Part shown: piece after piece, positions 46,901 through 54,456 of the stretch
Position numbering within the stretch: position 1 is the stretch's first letter
Layout: every line of letters begins with the position of its first letter
NCBI RefSeq assembly: GCF_008042035.1
Contig: NZ_RDBL01000029.1
Location: 833,476-897,475 of the forward strand
DNA length: 64,000 bases
Direction of reading: 5' to 3'
From: Streptomyces sp. col6
Lineage (GTDB): Bacteria; Actinomycetota; Actinomycetes; Streptomycetales; Streptomycetaceae
Notes under the pieces: model-generated
Told to the model about the DNA's origin: nothing
The model's input: the letters and a program-made list of their open reading frames with translations, nothing else
The model's database searches: none
Position numbers and translations under genes: made by a program

Positions 46901-49900
46901 CGCTGCGCACCCTGCCCCGTGAACAGGAACGCCGTCTTCGCCTCCTGCACACTGTCCGCGCCGGCCAGTGACTCCAGCGCACCGGCGAGTTCCGCCCGGT
47001 CGGCGCCCAGTGCGAGGGCACGGTGCTCCAGGGCGGCGCGGCCGGTGGCCAGGGTGAGGGCGGCGGCGGTCAGGTCCTCGTCGGAGAGACGGGCGAGCCC
47101 GTCGTGCAGGCGCGCGGCCTGGGCCTTCAGCGCCTCCGGGGTGGCACCCGAGACCGGCCAGGCGAGCAGCGCGGGAGCCTCGCCGGCCGTGGTCGTCGCC
47201 GGCTCCTCCTGAGCCTCCTCGATGATCACGTGCGCGTTCGTCCCGCTGATGCCGAAGGACGAGATGCCGGCGCGCCTCGGGCGGCCCTCCGGCGCCCACG
47301 CGCGGGCCTCCGTGAGCAGTTCCACGTCACCGGCCGACCAGTCCACCTGATCCGACGGGGTTTCCGCGTAAAGGGACTTGGGAAGCACGCCGTGGCGCAT
47401 GGCCATGACCATCTTGATGATGCCCGCGACACCGGCGGCGGCCTGCGTGTGGCCCATGTTCGACTTGATGGAGCCGAGCCACAACGGCCGCCCCTCCGGC
47501 CGCTCCTGCCCGTACGTCTCCAGGAGCGCCTGCGCCTCGATCGGGTCACCGAGCCGGGTGCCCGTGCCGTGCGCCTCGACGACGTCGACCTCGGCGGCCG
47601 ACAGACCGGCGTTCGCCAGCGCGCCACGGATGACGCGCTGCTGGGCCGGGCCGTTCGGAGCGGTGAGGCCGTTGCTCGCACCGTCCTGGTTGAGCGCGGA
47701 GCCCCGGACCACTGCGAGCACGCGGTGGCCGTTGCGCCGCGCGTCGGACAGCCGTTCCAGGAGCAGCACACCCGCACCCTCGCCCCAGCCCGTACCGTCC
47801 GCACCGGCACCGAAGGACTTGCAGCGCCCGTCCGACGCAAGGCCGCGCTGGCGGGCCATGTCGAGGAAGGTGTCGGGCGTGGACATGATCGTCACACCGC
47901 CGGCCAGGGCGAGTGAGCACTCACCCGCCCGCAGCGCACGGGCAGCCATGTGCAGCGCGACCAGCGACGACGAGCACGCCGTGTCCACACTGACCGCAGG
48001 GCCCTCAAGTCCGAGTGTGTACGCGACCCGGCCGGACACCACGCTCGCGAGGCTGCCGTTGCCGTGGTAGCCGGCCACATCGTCGGGAAGCGGGCCGAGC
48101 CGCAGCCCCCAGTCGTGGTACATCACCCCGGCGAACACGCCGGTCGAGCTGCCCTTCACCGAGCGCGGATCGATCCCCGCACGCTCGAAGGTCTCCCAGG
48201 CGACCTCCAGGAGGAGCCGCTGCTGCGGGTCCATGGCCTGCGCCTCGCGCGGGCTGATGCCGAAGAACGCCGGGTCGAACTGGGCCGCGTCGTACAGGAA
48301 CGCGCCCTCCGTGGAGTACGTGCGCCCCGGCTTGCCGATCTCCGGGTCGTACAGGTCGGTGTCCCAGCCCCGGTCGGTGGGAAAGGGCCCGATGGCGTCG
48401 GAGCCCTCGTCGACGAGCTGCCACAGCTCCTCGGGCGAGGTCACCCCGCCCGGGTAGCGGCAGGCCATGGAGACGATGACGATCGGGTCCTCGTCCGTGG
48501 CAGCGGCACGGACCACCGGCGCCGCCGGGCCCGACGCCGTGGCCTCGCCCACGAGCTTGGTCACCAGGTGCTCGGCCAGCGCCGTCGCCGTCGGGTAGTC
48601 GAAGGTCAGGGTCGCGCTCAGCCGGAGGCCGGTCGCGGCGGCGAGCCGGTTGCGCAGCTCCACGGCGGCCAGCGAGTCGAAGCCGGTCTCCATGAAGGCG
48701 CGGGTGGCACTGACCTCGTCCGCGCTCCGGTAGCCGAGAACGGCGGCCGTCTCGGTGCGCACCATCCGCAGGACCTGCGCCAGCCGGTCGGCCGCGCCCA
48801 GCTCCGCGAGGCGTGCCGCGAGCGGGGCGGTCCCCGTGGCGGCGGGCGCCCCTGCCGACTGTGCGGCGGGGACCGTACGGGGGCGTACCAGGGCGCGCAG
48901 CAGGGTGGGTGTGCCGTCCGTGCGGCTGCGCACGGCACGCTGGTTGACGCGTACGGGGACCACGGCCGGCTCGAAGGTGGTGGCCAGGGCCTTGTCGAGC
49001 TGGGCGAGGTTCTCCTCGAAGGACAGCGAGTCCAGACCGAGGCGCTCGATGCGGGTCAGCGCGGCGGCGTCGAGCGTCGCGCCCATCCCGCCGCCCCCGG
49101 CCCACAGCCCCCACGCGAGCGAGGTCACGACCTGTCCGGCGGCTGCCCGGCGGGCGGCCAGGGCGTCCAGGAAGAGGTTGGCGGCTGCGTAGTTGCCCTG
49201 CCCGGCGCCGTCCAGAACGGTCGAGGCGGAGGAGAAGAGGACGAAGGCGGTCAGGTCGAGGCCCGCCGTCAGCTCGTGCAGATGCCAGCCGGCGTCCACC
49301 TTGGGCCGCAGCACGGTGTCGAACCGTTCGGCGGTGAGGTGGCCGACCAGGCCGTCGTCGATGACGCCCGCCGCGTGCACCACGGCGCGCAGTGGGTGCG
49401 CGGACGGAACGGCGGCGAGCAGGGCGGCCAGGGCGTCCCGGTCCGCGACATCGGTGGCGCTGACGGTGACCTCGGCGCCCGACTCGGCCAGGTCCGCCAG
49501 GAGTTCACGGGCCCCGGGAGCATCCGTGCCGCGCCTGCTGGTGAGGATCAGATGGCGTACGCCGTGCTCGCGGACCAGATGGCGGGCCAGTTCGGCGCCC
49601 ACGCCACCCGTACCGCCGGTCAGGAGCACGGTGCCGGTCGCGTCCCAGGGCGTGGGGCGCGCCTCGTCGAGCACGGGCACGGCGGCCAGCCGGGGAACGT
49701 ACAGCCGGTCGCCGCGCAGCGCCATTTCGGGCTCCGACGACGCGGCCAGGGCGCGGCCCAGGTGCTCCGCACCGTCCTCGTCGGTGTCGACGAGCACGAA
49801 GCGTCCGGGGTTCTCCGCCTCCGCCGACCGCACCAGGCCCCAGACGGGCGCCTGGCCGAGGTCCACATCGGTGCCGGGCACGGACGCACCGCCCCGCGTG

Positions 49901-52900
49901 ACGACGGCGAGCTGCGAGCCGGCGTACCGGTCGTCCGCCAGCCACGCCTGTACGGCGGCGAGCGCGTCGGCGGCGACGGCACGCACGGCGGCGGGCACAT
50001 CGCCGTCCGGGGTGGGCAGCGTGCGGTACACGACAACAGGCGGGACTTCCCCGCCCAGGTCCTCGCCGAACACACCGAACCCGGCTTCACCCGAAGGGAG
50101 TTCCAGCACGTTCCACCGCACGGCGAGCAGCGGGTCCGAACGGTCGGCGGCCAGCTGCCCGGCGGTGACGGCGCGCAGCAGCAGGGACTCGACGCGGGCG
50201 ACCGGGGCGCCGGTCGCGTCGGCGACCGTCACGTCCAGCTCGTCGGAGCCGCGAGCGGCGATGCGTACCCGCACGGCGGACGCGCCGGACGCGTACAGCG
50301 CGGCCCTGTTCCAGGAGAACGGGATCCAGGTGCCCTCGGGCCGGTCGCCGGCCGTGGCGAGGGCGTGGTCGGCGGGGTGCAGGGCGGCGTCCAGCAGCGC
50401 CGGGTGCAGGCCGTAGCCGGGCGCGTCGGCCCTTACGTGCTCCGGGAGTTCGACGTCGGCGTAGACCTCGCCGTCGAGCAGCCAGGCGGCACGCACCCCG
50501 TGGAAGGCGGGCCCGTAGCCGTAGCCCTCGTCGGCCATGTCGGCGTACAGCGTGCTGACGTCGAGCGGTGCGGCACCGGCCGGGGGCCAGGTGCCGGACA
50601 GCGCGGTGGTGTCCGGCGCGGGCGCGGCCGGGGCAAGGACACCGGTGGCGTGCCGGGTCCAGGCGTCCTCGGAGGCTTCGGCACCGTCCGGACGGGAGAA
50701 GCACTCGACGCTCCGGCGGCCGGACGCGTCGGCCGGGGCGACGACGACCTGGAGGTCCACCCCACCGGTCGCGGGCAGCACCAGCGGCGCCTGGAGGGTC
50801 AGCTCCTCGACGAGCCCGCAGCCGGTCTCCGTGGCGGCGCGCAGGGCGAGTTCGACCAGGGCGGTGCCCGGGAGCAGGGTGACCCCGGCGATCGTGTGAT
50901 CGGCGGTCCACGGGTGGGTACGCGGCGACACACGTCCCGTGAGCACGGTGGTCCCGGTCCCGGCGAGGTCGCCGGCCGAGGTCAGGACGGGATGCTGCGA
51001 AGCGAGCCGACCGAGCCCGGTCGCGGCGGTGGACGGCTCGGGGTTCAGCCAGTAGCGGCGCGTACGGAAGGCGTACGTGGGCAGCTCGACGCGGCGCGTG
51101 GCGCGGCCCGCGTACAGGGCCTCCCAGTCGAGGTGCGCGCCCCGGGCCTGGGCGAGCCCGGCGGCGCCCAGCGCCTCTCGGACCTCGTCCTTGCCGGCGC
51201 GAAGCAGGGGGGCGAAGAAGGTGTCGGACTCGCGTTCCTCGGGAAGGCAGCCCTGCCCGAGGGCGCTGAGGACACCGTCCGGCCCCAGCTCCAGGAAGGT
51301 GCGGGCGCCGCCCTCTCCGACGAGCCAGTCCATGGCGTCCGCGAAGCGCACGGCGCTGCTGACATGCCCGGTCCAGTAGTCCGGCGAGCACAGCTCCTCG
51401 GAGGTCGCGAGACGCCCGGTGACGGTGGAGACGAGCGGGATCCGGGGCGCGGAGTAGGTCAGGACGCCGGCGATCCGGCGGAACTCCTCCAGCATCGGCG
51501 CCATCAGCGGCGAGTGGAAGGCATGGCTGACCTGGAGCCGCTTGGTCTTGCGGCCCTGCGCCGCGAACCGCTCGGCCAACGCGACGGTCGCTTCCTCCTC
51601 GCCGGAGAGCACCAGGGAACCGGGCCCGTTGAGCGCGGCGACGGCGACCATGTCCCCGAGGAGCGGGGCCACCTCTTCCTCGGTGGCCTGGACGGCGATC
51701 ATCGCGCCGCCGGCCGGGAGTTCCTGCATCAGCCGGCCCCGGGCCGCGACCAGGATCGCCGCGTCCTCCAGGTTGAGCACCCCGGCGACATGGGCGGCCG
51801 CGATCTCCCCGATGGAGTGACCGGCCAGGAAGTCGGGCCGGATGCCCCACGACTCGACCAGCCGGAACAGGGCCACCTCGACGGCGAACAGCGCGGTCTG
51901 CGCGTAACACGTCTGATCGAGCAGGGCCGCTTCCCGCGAGCCCTCCTCAGCAAACAGGACGTCCCACAGCGAGAGGTCGAGCTGGAGGTCGAGCCGGCCG
52001 ATGGCGTCGGCGAGAGCGTCCGCGAAGACCGGGAAGGCGTCGTACAGCCGACGGCCCATCGCGAGGCGCTGGCTGCCCTGTCCGGTGAAGAGGAACGCGA
52101 GCCGTCCGGCGGGCAGCGTGCCCGTGTGCGTGTCGGCGGTGGCCGTGCCGTCGGCGAGGGCGCGCAGCTTGCCGAGCAGTTCACCACGGTCGTCCGCGAC
52201 GACGGCGGCGCGGTGTTCGAGGGCGGCGCGCCCGGTACCGAGCGCGTGCCCGAGATCGGCGGCGGTGAGGTCGTCCCGCTCCTCCAGGAAGTCCGCCAGC
52301 CGGGCGGCCTGGGCGCGCAGCCCGTCCTCGGAGCGCGCGCCGACGGGCACGAGCACCGGCCCGGCGACAGGTTCTTCCGCGATGGGGACCGCGTCCTGCG
52401 CCGGCGGTTCCTCCACGATCACATGCGCGTTGGTGCCGCTGATCCCGAAGCCGGAGACGCCCGCACGGCGCGGCCGGTCCTCCGTCTGCGGCCACGCGAC
52501 GGGCTCGGTGAGCAGCTGTACGGTCCCGGCGGACCAGTCGACGTTGCCGGTGGGGGTGTCGACGTGCAGGGTGCGGGGAAGGACCCCGTTCCGCATCGCC
52601 ATGATCATCTTCATCAGCCCGGCCACACCGGCGGCGGCCTGGGTGTGCCCGAGGTTCGACTTGACCGAGCCGAGCCACAGCGGACGGTCCTCCGGCCGGT
52701 CCTTGCCGTAGGTGGCGATGAGGGCGCTCGCCTCGATCGGGTCGCCGAGGGTGGTGCCGGTGCCGTGTGCCTCGACGGCGTCCACCTCTGCGGGAGTGAG
52801 CCCGGCATCGGCGAGGGCCTGGGCGATGACACGTTGCTGGGCCGTGCCGCTGGGGGCGGTGAGCCCGTTGCTCGCGCCGTCCTGGTTGATGGCCGAACCC

Positions 52901-54135
52901 CGGACGACGGCGAGGATGTTGTGGCCGTTGCGCCGGGCGTCGGAGAGCCGTTCCACGACGAGCAGGCCGACGCCCTCCGCGAAGGAGGTCCCGTCGGCGC
53001 CGTCCGCGAACGCCTTGATCTGTCCGTCCGGGGCGAGCCCACGCTGCCGGCTGAACTCCGTGAACAGGCCGGGCGTGCTGAGGACGGTGACGCCGCCCGC
53101 CAGCGCCATCGAGCACTCGCCCCTGCGCAACGACTGCACGGCCAGATGCAGGGAGACCAGCGAACCGGAGCAGGCGGTGTCAACGGTGAGCGCGGGGCCC
53201 TCCAGGCCGAGCGCGTACGCGACCCGCCCCGAGGTGACACTCAGCGCGCCGCCGGTGACGAGGTATCCGGTCAGGTTCTCGGGGGCGTCCTGCACCCGGG
53301 GCCCGTACTCGGAGGGACCGGCGCCGATGAACACGCCCGTACGGCTGCCGCGCAACGAGGTCGGGTCGATCCCCGTACGCTCCAGCGCCTCCCAGGCCGT
53401 CTCCAGGAGCAGCCGCTGCTGCGGGTCCATGGCCAGCGCCTCGCGCGGGCCGATCCCGAAGAACTCGGCGTCGAACTCGGCGGCGTCGTGCAGGAATCCG
53501 CCGGTTTGGGTGTAGCAGGTGCCGGGAACGGTGGGGTCGTCGTCGAACAGGGCGTCCAGGTCCCAGCCCCGGTTGTCGGGGAACGGCCCGACGGCGCTCG
53601 CACCCGCGTCGACCAGGTCCCAGAGGTCCTCGGCCGAGCGGATGCCGCCCGGGAAGCGCCCGCTGATCCCGACGACCGCGATCGGCTCCCCGTCGAAGGC
53701 CGGTGCCGGCTCCGCGCCGGGCTGGGCGAGGGCCTGCCCGGCGGGTGCGCCGAGCAGCTCCTTACGGACGCGGTCGGCGAGCAGTTCGGGGCTCGGGTGG
53801 TCGAAGGCGGCGGTCACGGGCAGCGCGAGCCCGGTCGCCGCGTTGAGGCGCGCGTGCAGATCGACGAGGGCGATGGAATCCAGCCCCAGTTCGCGGAACG
53901 AGGTTTGGGCGACGACCACCGGCTCACTGTCGGGACGCACCTTGCGCAGGCACTCCGCGGTCTGCTCGCAGACGAGGTCGGTCAGGAGCCTGGACTGCTC
54001 GCTCCCGGGAAGCCCGGAGAGCCGGCCGGCCAGGGCGGCCCCTGGGTTCTCCCCCGGCTGGACCTCCGAGCGTCCCTCCGGGCGGACCTCCGCGCCGGAC
54101 ATGTCATCAGCGACAGGATCGAAGCCCGCGGACAT
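37915..54135 (-). CDS. type I PKS, loading ACP plus modules 1-3 (first PKS of the line)
   Basis: About 5,406 residues from ATG 54135, chosen for GGGAG at 7-nt spacing; the 47-residue in-frame extension is not protein-like. It opens with an ACP (FRELGLDSIALVDL, Ser87) with no AT or KSQ before it, so the starter must be delivered by other enzymes. Then come three KS-AT-DH-KR-ACP modules from about residues 148, 1879 and 3597. KS1 has DTACSGSL, the others DTACSSSL. All ATs have HAFH (malonyl). AT1 is clearly different in sequence from the near-identical ATs of the other modules. KR fingerprints are IDD, VDP and MDN. No ER is present. Predicted output: starter plus three conjugated double bonds. 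The C-terminal helices and tail (MAVDDLVRAALAGGELS) would dock to the next PKS. Confidence 0.96.
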   Translation of the reverse strand: MSAGFDPVADDMSGAEVRPEGRSEVQPGENPGAALAGRLSGLPGSEQSRLLTDLVCEQTAECLRKVRPDSEPVVVAQTSFRELGLDSIALVDLHARLNAATGLALPVTAAFDHPSPELLADRVRKELLGAPAGQALAQPGAEPAPAFDGEPIAVVGISGRFPGGIRSAEDLWDLVDAGASAVGPFPDNRGWDLDALFDDDPTVPGTCYTQTGGFLHDAAEFDAEFFGIGPREALAMDPQQRLLLETAWEALERTGIDPTSLRGSRTGVFIGAGPSEYGPRVQDAPENLTGYLVTGGALSVTSGRVAYALGLEGPALTVDTACSGSLVSLHLAVQSLRRGECSMALAGGVTVLSTPGLFTEFSRQRGLAPDGQIKAFADGADGTSFAEGVGLLVVERLSDARRNGHNILAVVRGSAINQDGASNGLTAPSGTAQQRVIAQALADAGLTPAEVDAVEAHGTGTTLGDPIEASALIATYGKDRPEDRPLWLGSVKSNLGHTQAAAGVAGLMKMIMAMRNGVLPRTLHVDTPTGNVDWSAGTVQLLTEPVAWPQTEDRPRRAGVSGFGISGTNAHVIVEEPPAQDAVPIAEEPVAGPVLVPVGARSEDGLRAQAARLADFLEERDDLTAADLGHALGTGRAALEHRAAVVADDRGELLGKLRALADGTATADTHTGTLPAGRLAFLFTGQGSQRLAMGRRLYDAFPVFADALADAIGRLDLQLDLSLWDVLFAEEGSREAALLDQTCYAQTALFAVEVALFRLVESWGIRPDFLAGHSIGEIAAAHVAGVLNLEDAAILVAARGRLMQELPAGGAMIAVQATEEEVAPLLGDMVAVAALNGPGSLVLSGEEEATVALAERFAAQGRKTKRLQVSHAFHSPLMAPMLEEFRRIAGVLTYSAPRIPLVSTVTGRLATSEELCSPDYWTGHVSSAVRFADAMDWLVGEGGARTFLELGPDGVLSALGQGCLPEERESDTFFAPLLRAGKDEVREALGAAGLAQARGAHLDWEALYAGRATRRVELPTYAFRTRRYWLNPEPSTAATGLGRLASQHPVLTSAGDLAGTGTTVLTGRVSPRTHPWTADHTIAGVTLLPGTALVELALRAATETGCGLVEELTLQAPLVLPATGGVDLQVVVAPADASGRRSVECFSRPDGAEASEDAWTRHATGVLAPAAPAPDTTALSGTWPPAGAAPLDVSTLYADMADEGYGYGPAFHGVRAAWLLDGEVYADVELPEHVRADAPGYGLHPALLDAALHPADHALATAGDRPEGTWIPFSWNRAALYASGASAVRVRIAARGSDELDVTVADATGAPVARVESLLLRAVTAGQLAADRSDPLLAVRWNVLELPSGEAGFGVFGEDLGGEVPPVVVYRTLPTPDGDVPAAVRAVAADALAAVQAWLADDRYAGSQLAVVTRGGASVPGTDVDLGQAPVWGLVRSAEAENPGRFVLVDTDEDGAEHLGRALAASSEPEMALRGDRLYVPRLAAVPVLDEARPTPWDATGTVLLTGGTGGVGAELARHLVREHGVRHLILTSRRGTDAPGARELLADLAESGAEVTVSATDVADRDALAALLAAVPSAHPLRAVVHAAGVIDDGLVGHLTAERFDTVLRPKVDAGWHLHELTAGLDLTAFVLFSSASTVLDGAGQGNYAAANLFLDALAARRAAAGQVVTSLAWGLWAGGGGMGATLDAAALTRIERLGLDSLSFEENLAQLDKALATTFEPAVVPVRVNQRAVRSRTDGTPTLLRALVRPRTVPAAQSAGAPAATGTAPLAARLAELGAADRLAQVLRMVRTETAAVLGYRSADEVSATRAFMETGFDSLAAVELRNRLAAATGLRLSATLTFDYPTATALAEHLVTKLVGEATASGPAAPVVRAAATDEDPIVIVSMACRYPGGVTSPEELWQLVDEGSDAIGPFPTDRGWDTDLYDPEIGKPGRTYSTEGAFLYDAAQFDPAFFGISPREAQAMDPQQRLLLEVAWETFERAGIDPRSVKGSSTGVFAGVMYHDWGLRLGPLPDDVAGYHGNGSLASVVSGRVAYTLGLEGPAVSVDTACSSSLVALHMAARALRAGECSLALAGGVTIMSTPDTFLDMARQRGLASDGRCKSFGAGADGTGWGEGAGVLLLERLSDARRNGHRVLAVVRGSALNQDGASNGLTAPNGPAQQRVIRGALANAGLSAAEVDVVEAHGTGTRLGDPIEAQALLETYGQERPEGRPLWLGSIKSNMGHTQAAAGVAGIIKMVMAMRHGVLPKSLYAETPSDQVDWSAGDVELLTEARAWAPEGRPRRAGISSFGISGTNAHVIIEEAQEEPATTTAGEAPALLAWPVSGATPEALKAQAARLHDGLARLSDEDLTAAALTLATGRAALEHRALALGADRAELAGALESLAGADSVQEAKTAFLFTGQGAQRLGMGRELYEAFPVFAEAFDEVCVEVDAHLGRGLREVVWGEDAEALNATSYTQPALFAFEVALFRLVAAWGVTPDVVVGHSIGELAAAHISGVLSLADAAKLVVARGRLMQALPAGGAMVAVQATEDEVLPLLTGGVSIAAVNGPRSVVVSGLADEVVGIGEHFAALGRKTSRLSVSHAFHSSLMDPMLDDFRAIAGELTFNEPRIPVVSTVTGALSSDWQSPEYWVDQVREAVRFADAVVAAEAFGVRTFVEIGPDAILTALGAGSATDDTTAFIPLVRKNRDEPREALSGLGAAWARGAEVDWSALLGATGPLVDLPTYAFQRKRYWLDVTAKAGDVGSAGLDAVEHPVLSAAVFSPESGAVVLTGRLSAAGQPWVADHGVHGAVLLPGTGFVELAVRLGDQVGCDLLEELTLEAPLVLHEHGGASLRVAAGAPDASGRRPLHIHSRLDGAAEDAWTRHATGFLATGAPPEVPGADLTQWPPRGATPVEVEGAYERLSERGYGYGPAFQGLTAAWRRGDELFAEVALPQSVRAEAADYGLHPALLDTAMHVDVLVDQGEGGTEALLPFAWSGVSLHATGAAALRVYVRRIRGAEESAMVVADETGSPVMTVSSLICRPVSADQLAPADGPLSDALHHIEWTPLQQPAEPLPSSAAVLDEYGLAILCEPSAVVLACCPTPGGWPVPEATRATTSYVLDLLQAWLTDERFESTTLLVVTRGAVATGRTTAPDLTQAPVWGIVRAAQAENPGRIVLLDVDPGDDLDAEGLPATAGAALAQGEPELALRDGRFLIPRLVRTAVPEADAPWDGERTVLVTGGTGGLGGRVAQHLVERHGVRHLVLTSRRGLDAPGAAGLRDRLLEAGAADVRIAACDVSDREALAGVLDAVPQAHPLGGVVHAAGVVDPGLIGALTPESLDTVLRPKADAAWHLHELTAGLGLSAFVMFSSAGGLVLPAGQGNYAAANVFLDALAAHRHTLGLPATSLAYGLWAVNTGLGGELTDADVEKMNRLGLPALPAERGIALFDEGLRTRHALVAPLLVDAAALHARGSDVPPLLRAAAAAVRPALRRTAAAAPAVDTLARRLASLTADERVRTLRELVAGQVAAVLGHESSDTVGIDRAFKELGFDSLAAVELRNALNAATGLRLPVTLVFDYPNTRAVADYLDGELGGAQEETAAETVAVTALSDDEPIAIVGISCRFPGGVRNAEDLWKLVAEGRDAVAGFPADRGWDTDGIYDPEPGLHGKTYAREGGFLYDAAEFDPAFFGISPREAVAMDPQQRLLLQSAWEAFEDAGIDPTAMRGSQTGVYAGVMYHDYASRLQHIPDDVAGYLGNGTAASILTGRVAYTLGLEGPAVSVDTACSSSLVALHMACQALRRGEVGMALAGGVTVMSTPEIYVEFAQQRGLAADGRCKAFAGGADGTGWAEGVGLLLVERLSDAERLGHDVLAVIRGSAINQDGASNGLTAPNGPSQQRVIQRALAASGLTTADVDLVEGHGTGTRLGDPIEAQALLATYGQGRTAEDPVWLGSIKSNIGHAQAAAGVSGVIKSVMALRNGLMPKTLHVDEPSPEVDWEAGHVRLLTEARPWPRREDRPRRATVSSFGLSGTNAHLIVEEAPQSARSAQEPRPDLVRPVALALSGSDPEAPARQAAALRDLLLASPDLDLRDIAHTLTAGRADLEHRGVVLATDTESALRELDAFTDGEGVRGAVTKGKTAFLFTGQGAQRLGMGRELYEAFPVFAEAFDAVCAEVDAHLGRGLREVVWGVDAEALNATALTQPALFAFEVALFRLVEAWGVTPDVVVGHSIGELAAAHIAGVLSLADAARLVVARGRLMQALPAGGAMVAVQATEDEVLPLLTDGVGIAAVNGARSVVVSGLADEVVGIGEHFAALGRKTSRLSVSHAFHSSLMDPMLDDFRAIAGGLTFNEPRIPVVSTVTGALSSDWQSPEYWVDQVREAVRFADAVVAAEAFGVRTFVEIGPDAILTALGAGSATDDTTAFIPLVRKNRDESQDVLSGAGAAWTRGGEMDWGAVQAGTEARKVALPTYPFLRTRYWLDAPAAVGDAAGLGQLPAGHPLLSAVVVSAETGAPVLTGRLSVATHPWLADHAVHGGVLLPGTAYIEMALRAGHEAGCAQLEELTQETPLLLPAKGGVAVQVTVGEADEAGRRDVVVYSRAEELPADAPWTRNARGVLAVEPAPVVPDLESWPPVGARPVDVSGMYEDLAGLGYGYGPVFQGLTAAWRRGDELFAEIGLPEHARTEAAAFALHPALLDAALHVERVFDGDHDGPVRAALPFAWNGVTLHATGATALRVRLTKPGPDAVALRITAPTGEPVATVESLVVREVSAAQLSGDGNARGAELFRIDWQAPQSGGTAGGTDDWLVVGSALPGIRSVPTLTDALAEPGVPGTVLLTAPDVSDVFGTTGGVPERVRTSVGRLLDTLGQWLAEARFADTRLVLVTRNGVVAGDGDEVDCVQAPLWGVLRAAQAENPGRFTVVDLDAAPESLAALPAALATAETEIALRGGTVLVPRYAPATGAGEATVWREDGTVLITGGTGLLGAVLARHLVAEQGVRHLVLTSRRGMDAPGAVELHAELTGAGAESVRIVAVDAADRYALAALLDDIPDGHPLTGVVHAAGVMDNALVGAVTPEQVGKVLRPKVDAAWHLHELTRNLDLTAFVLYSSAGGQILSAGQATYAAANVFLDALAAERRAAGLAATSLAWGLWEGTVGEGPELTDADLRRMGRSGVLELSFPDGLALFDAAMAQDAALLAPVRLDRAALRARADEIPALLRGLAGPPARKGPRPAAVPAAGAGDSGGSLVRAKLAGLPAGAEQDRYLEELVRGHAAAVLGHGDPAGVAADRGFTELGLDSLGAIELRNRLQKATGLRLPATLMFDYPNSAALAGFLREGLAPEPVADTAGVDDEAVRRALLSIPTARLREAGLLDTLLGLARTESGQAAETTTEEPGQAIEEMAVDDLVRAALAGGELS
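40868..41064. repeat. 197-bp exact repeat (copy in module 3; partner at 46049-46245)
   Basis: This tract is identical base for base to 46049-46245 and codes for the end of the AT domain and the AT-DH linker. The flanks stay highly similar. It marks recent gene conversion or duplication between modules 2 and 3 of the first PKS. Confidence 0.9.
46049..46245. repeat. 197-bp exact repeat (copy in module 2; partner at 40868-41064)
   Basis: Identical to 40868-41064. See that entry for content and meaning. Confidence 0.9.
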
Positions 54136-54182
54136 CTGCACGCTCCCAGCTCGTATCGAATCCCCCGAGTCATTCCAGCCAC

Positions 54183-54230
54183 GGGGTGTCCGCACGCTAG
54201 GTCGCCCCCGAAGGGCCGCGACACCCCTAT
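54183..54230 (-). promoter_or_regulatory. candidate promoter region of the first PKS gene (divergent intergenic region)
   Basis: The 321-bp gap 54136-54456 separates the first PKS from the divergent carboxylase gene. On the minus strand ATAGGGGTGT (54230-54221) lies 23 bp before a -10-like TAGCGT (54199-54194), about 60 bp upstream of the PKS start. GGGGTGTC (54183-54190) and GACACCCC (54220-54227) form an 8-bp inverted repeat spanning the promoter. For the carboxylase side I see TTGACC at 54242 but no matching -10. The rest of the gap shows nothing recognisable. Confidence 0.4.
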
Positions 54231-54456
54231 CCCCCCAGGTGTTGACCCTGCACGCCGCCCGCCCGCGCCCTCGCAAAACCGCCGGTGACAGGGGTTGTGG
54301 CGGACGAGATGCCTGCTGGGCACGGGTCCCGGTGGGGCGGGGAGCGGTCAGGGGGGTGGTCGGTGTTCTCCGCGCGCGCCCCGGACCCCTTCAATGACAC
54401 GCACTGCCCAGGGCGCCGCCATCGGCGGGCCCGATGGCCGAAGAGACGGGTGGATC

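Noticed and set aside
53170..53185. KS of module 1 as a decarboxylating KSQ loading domain
   Set aside because: The active-site Cys is present (DTACSGSL), so it is a condensing KS; the starter comes in through the ACP before it.
47950..54288. Very long open frames on the plus strand opposite the PKS genes (for example over 2,000 codons)
   Set aside because: They are antisense shadows produced by GC-rich third positions. They are rich in Arg, Gly and Pro, have no domain motifs, and the minus strand encodes clear KS, AT, DH, KR and ACP domains.
54136..54456. A small gene in the divergent intergenic region
   Set aside because: Open frames there have no ribosome site or recognisable sequence, and the region has promoter-like features instead.
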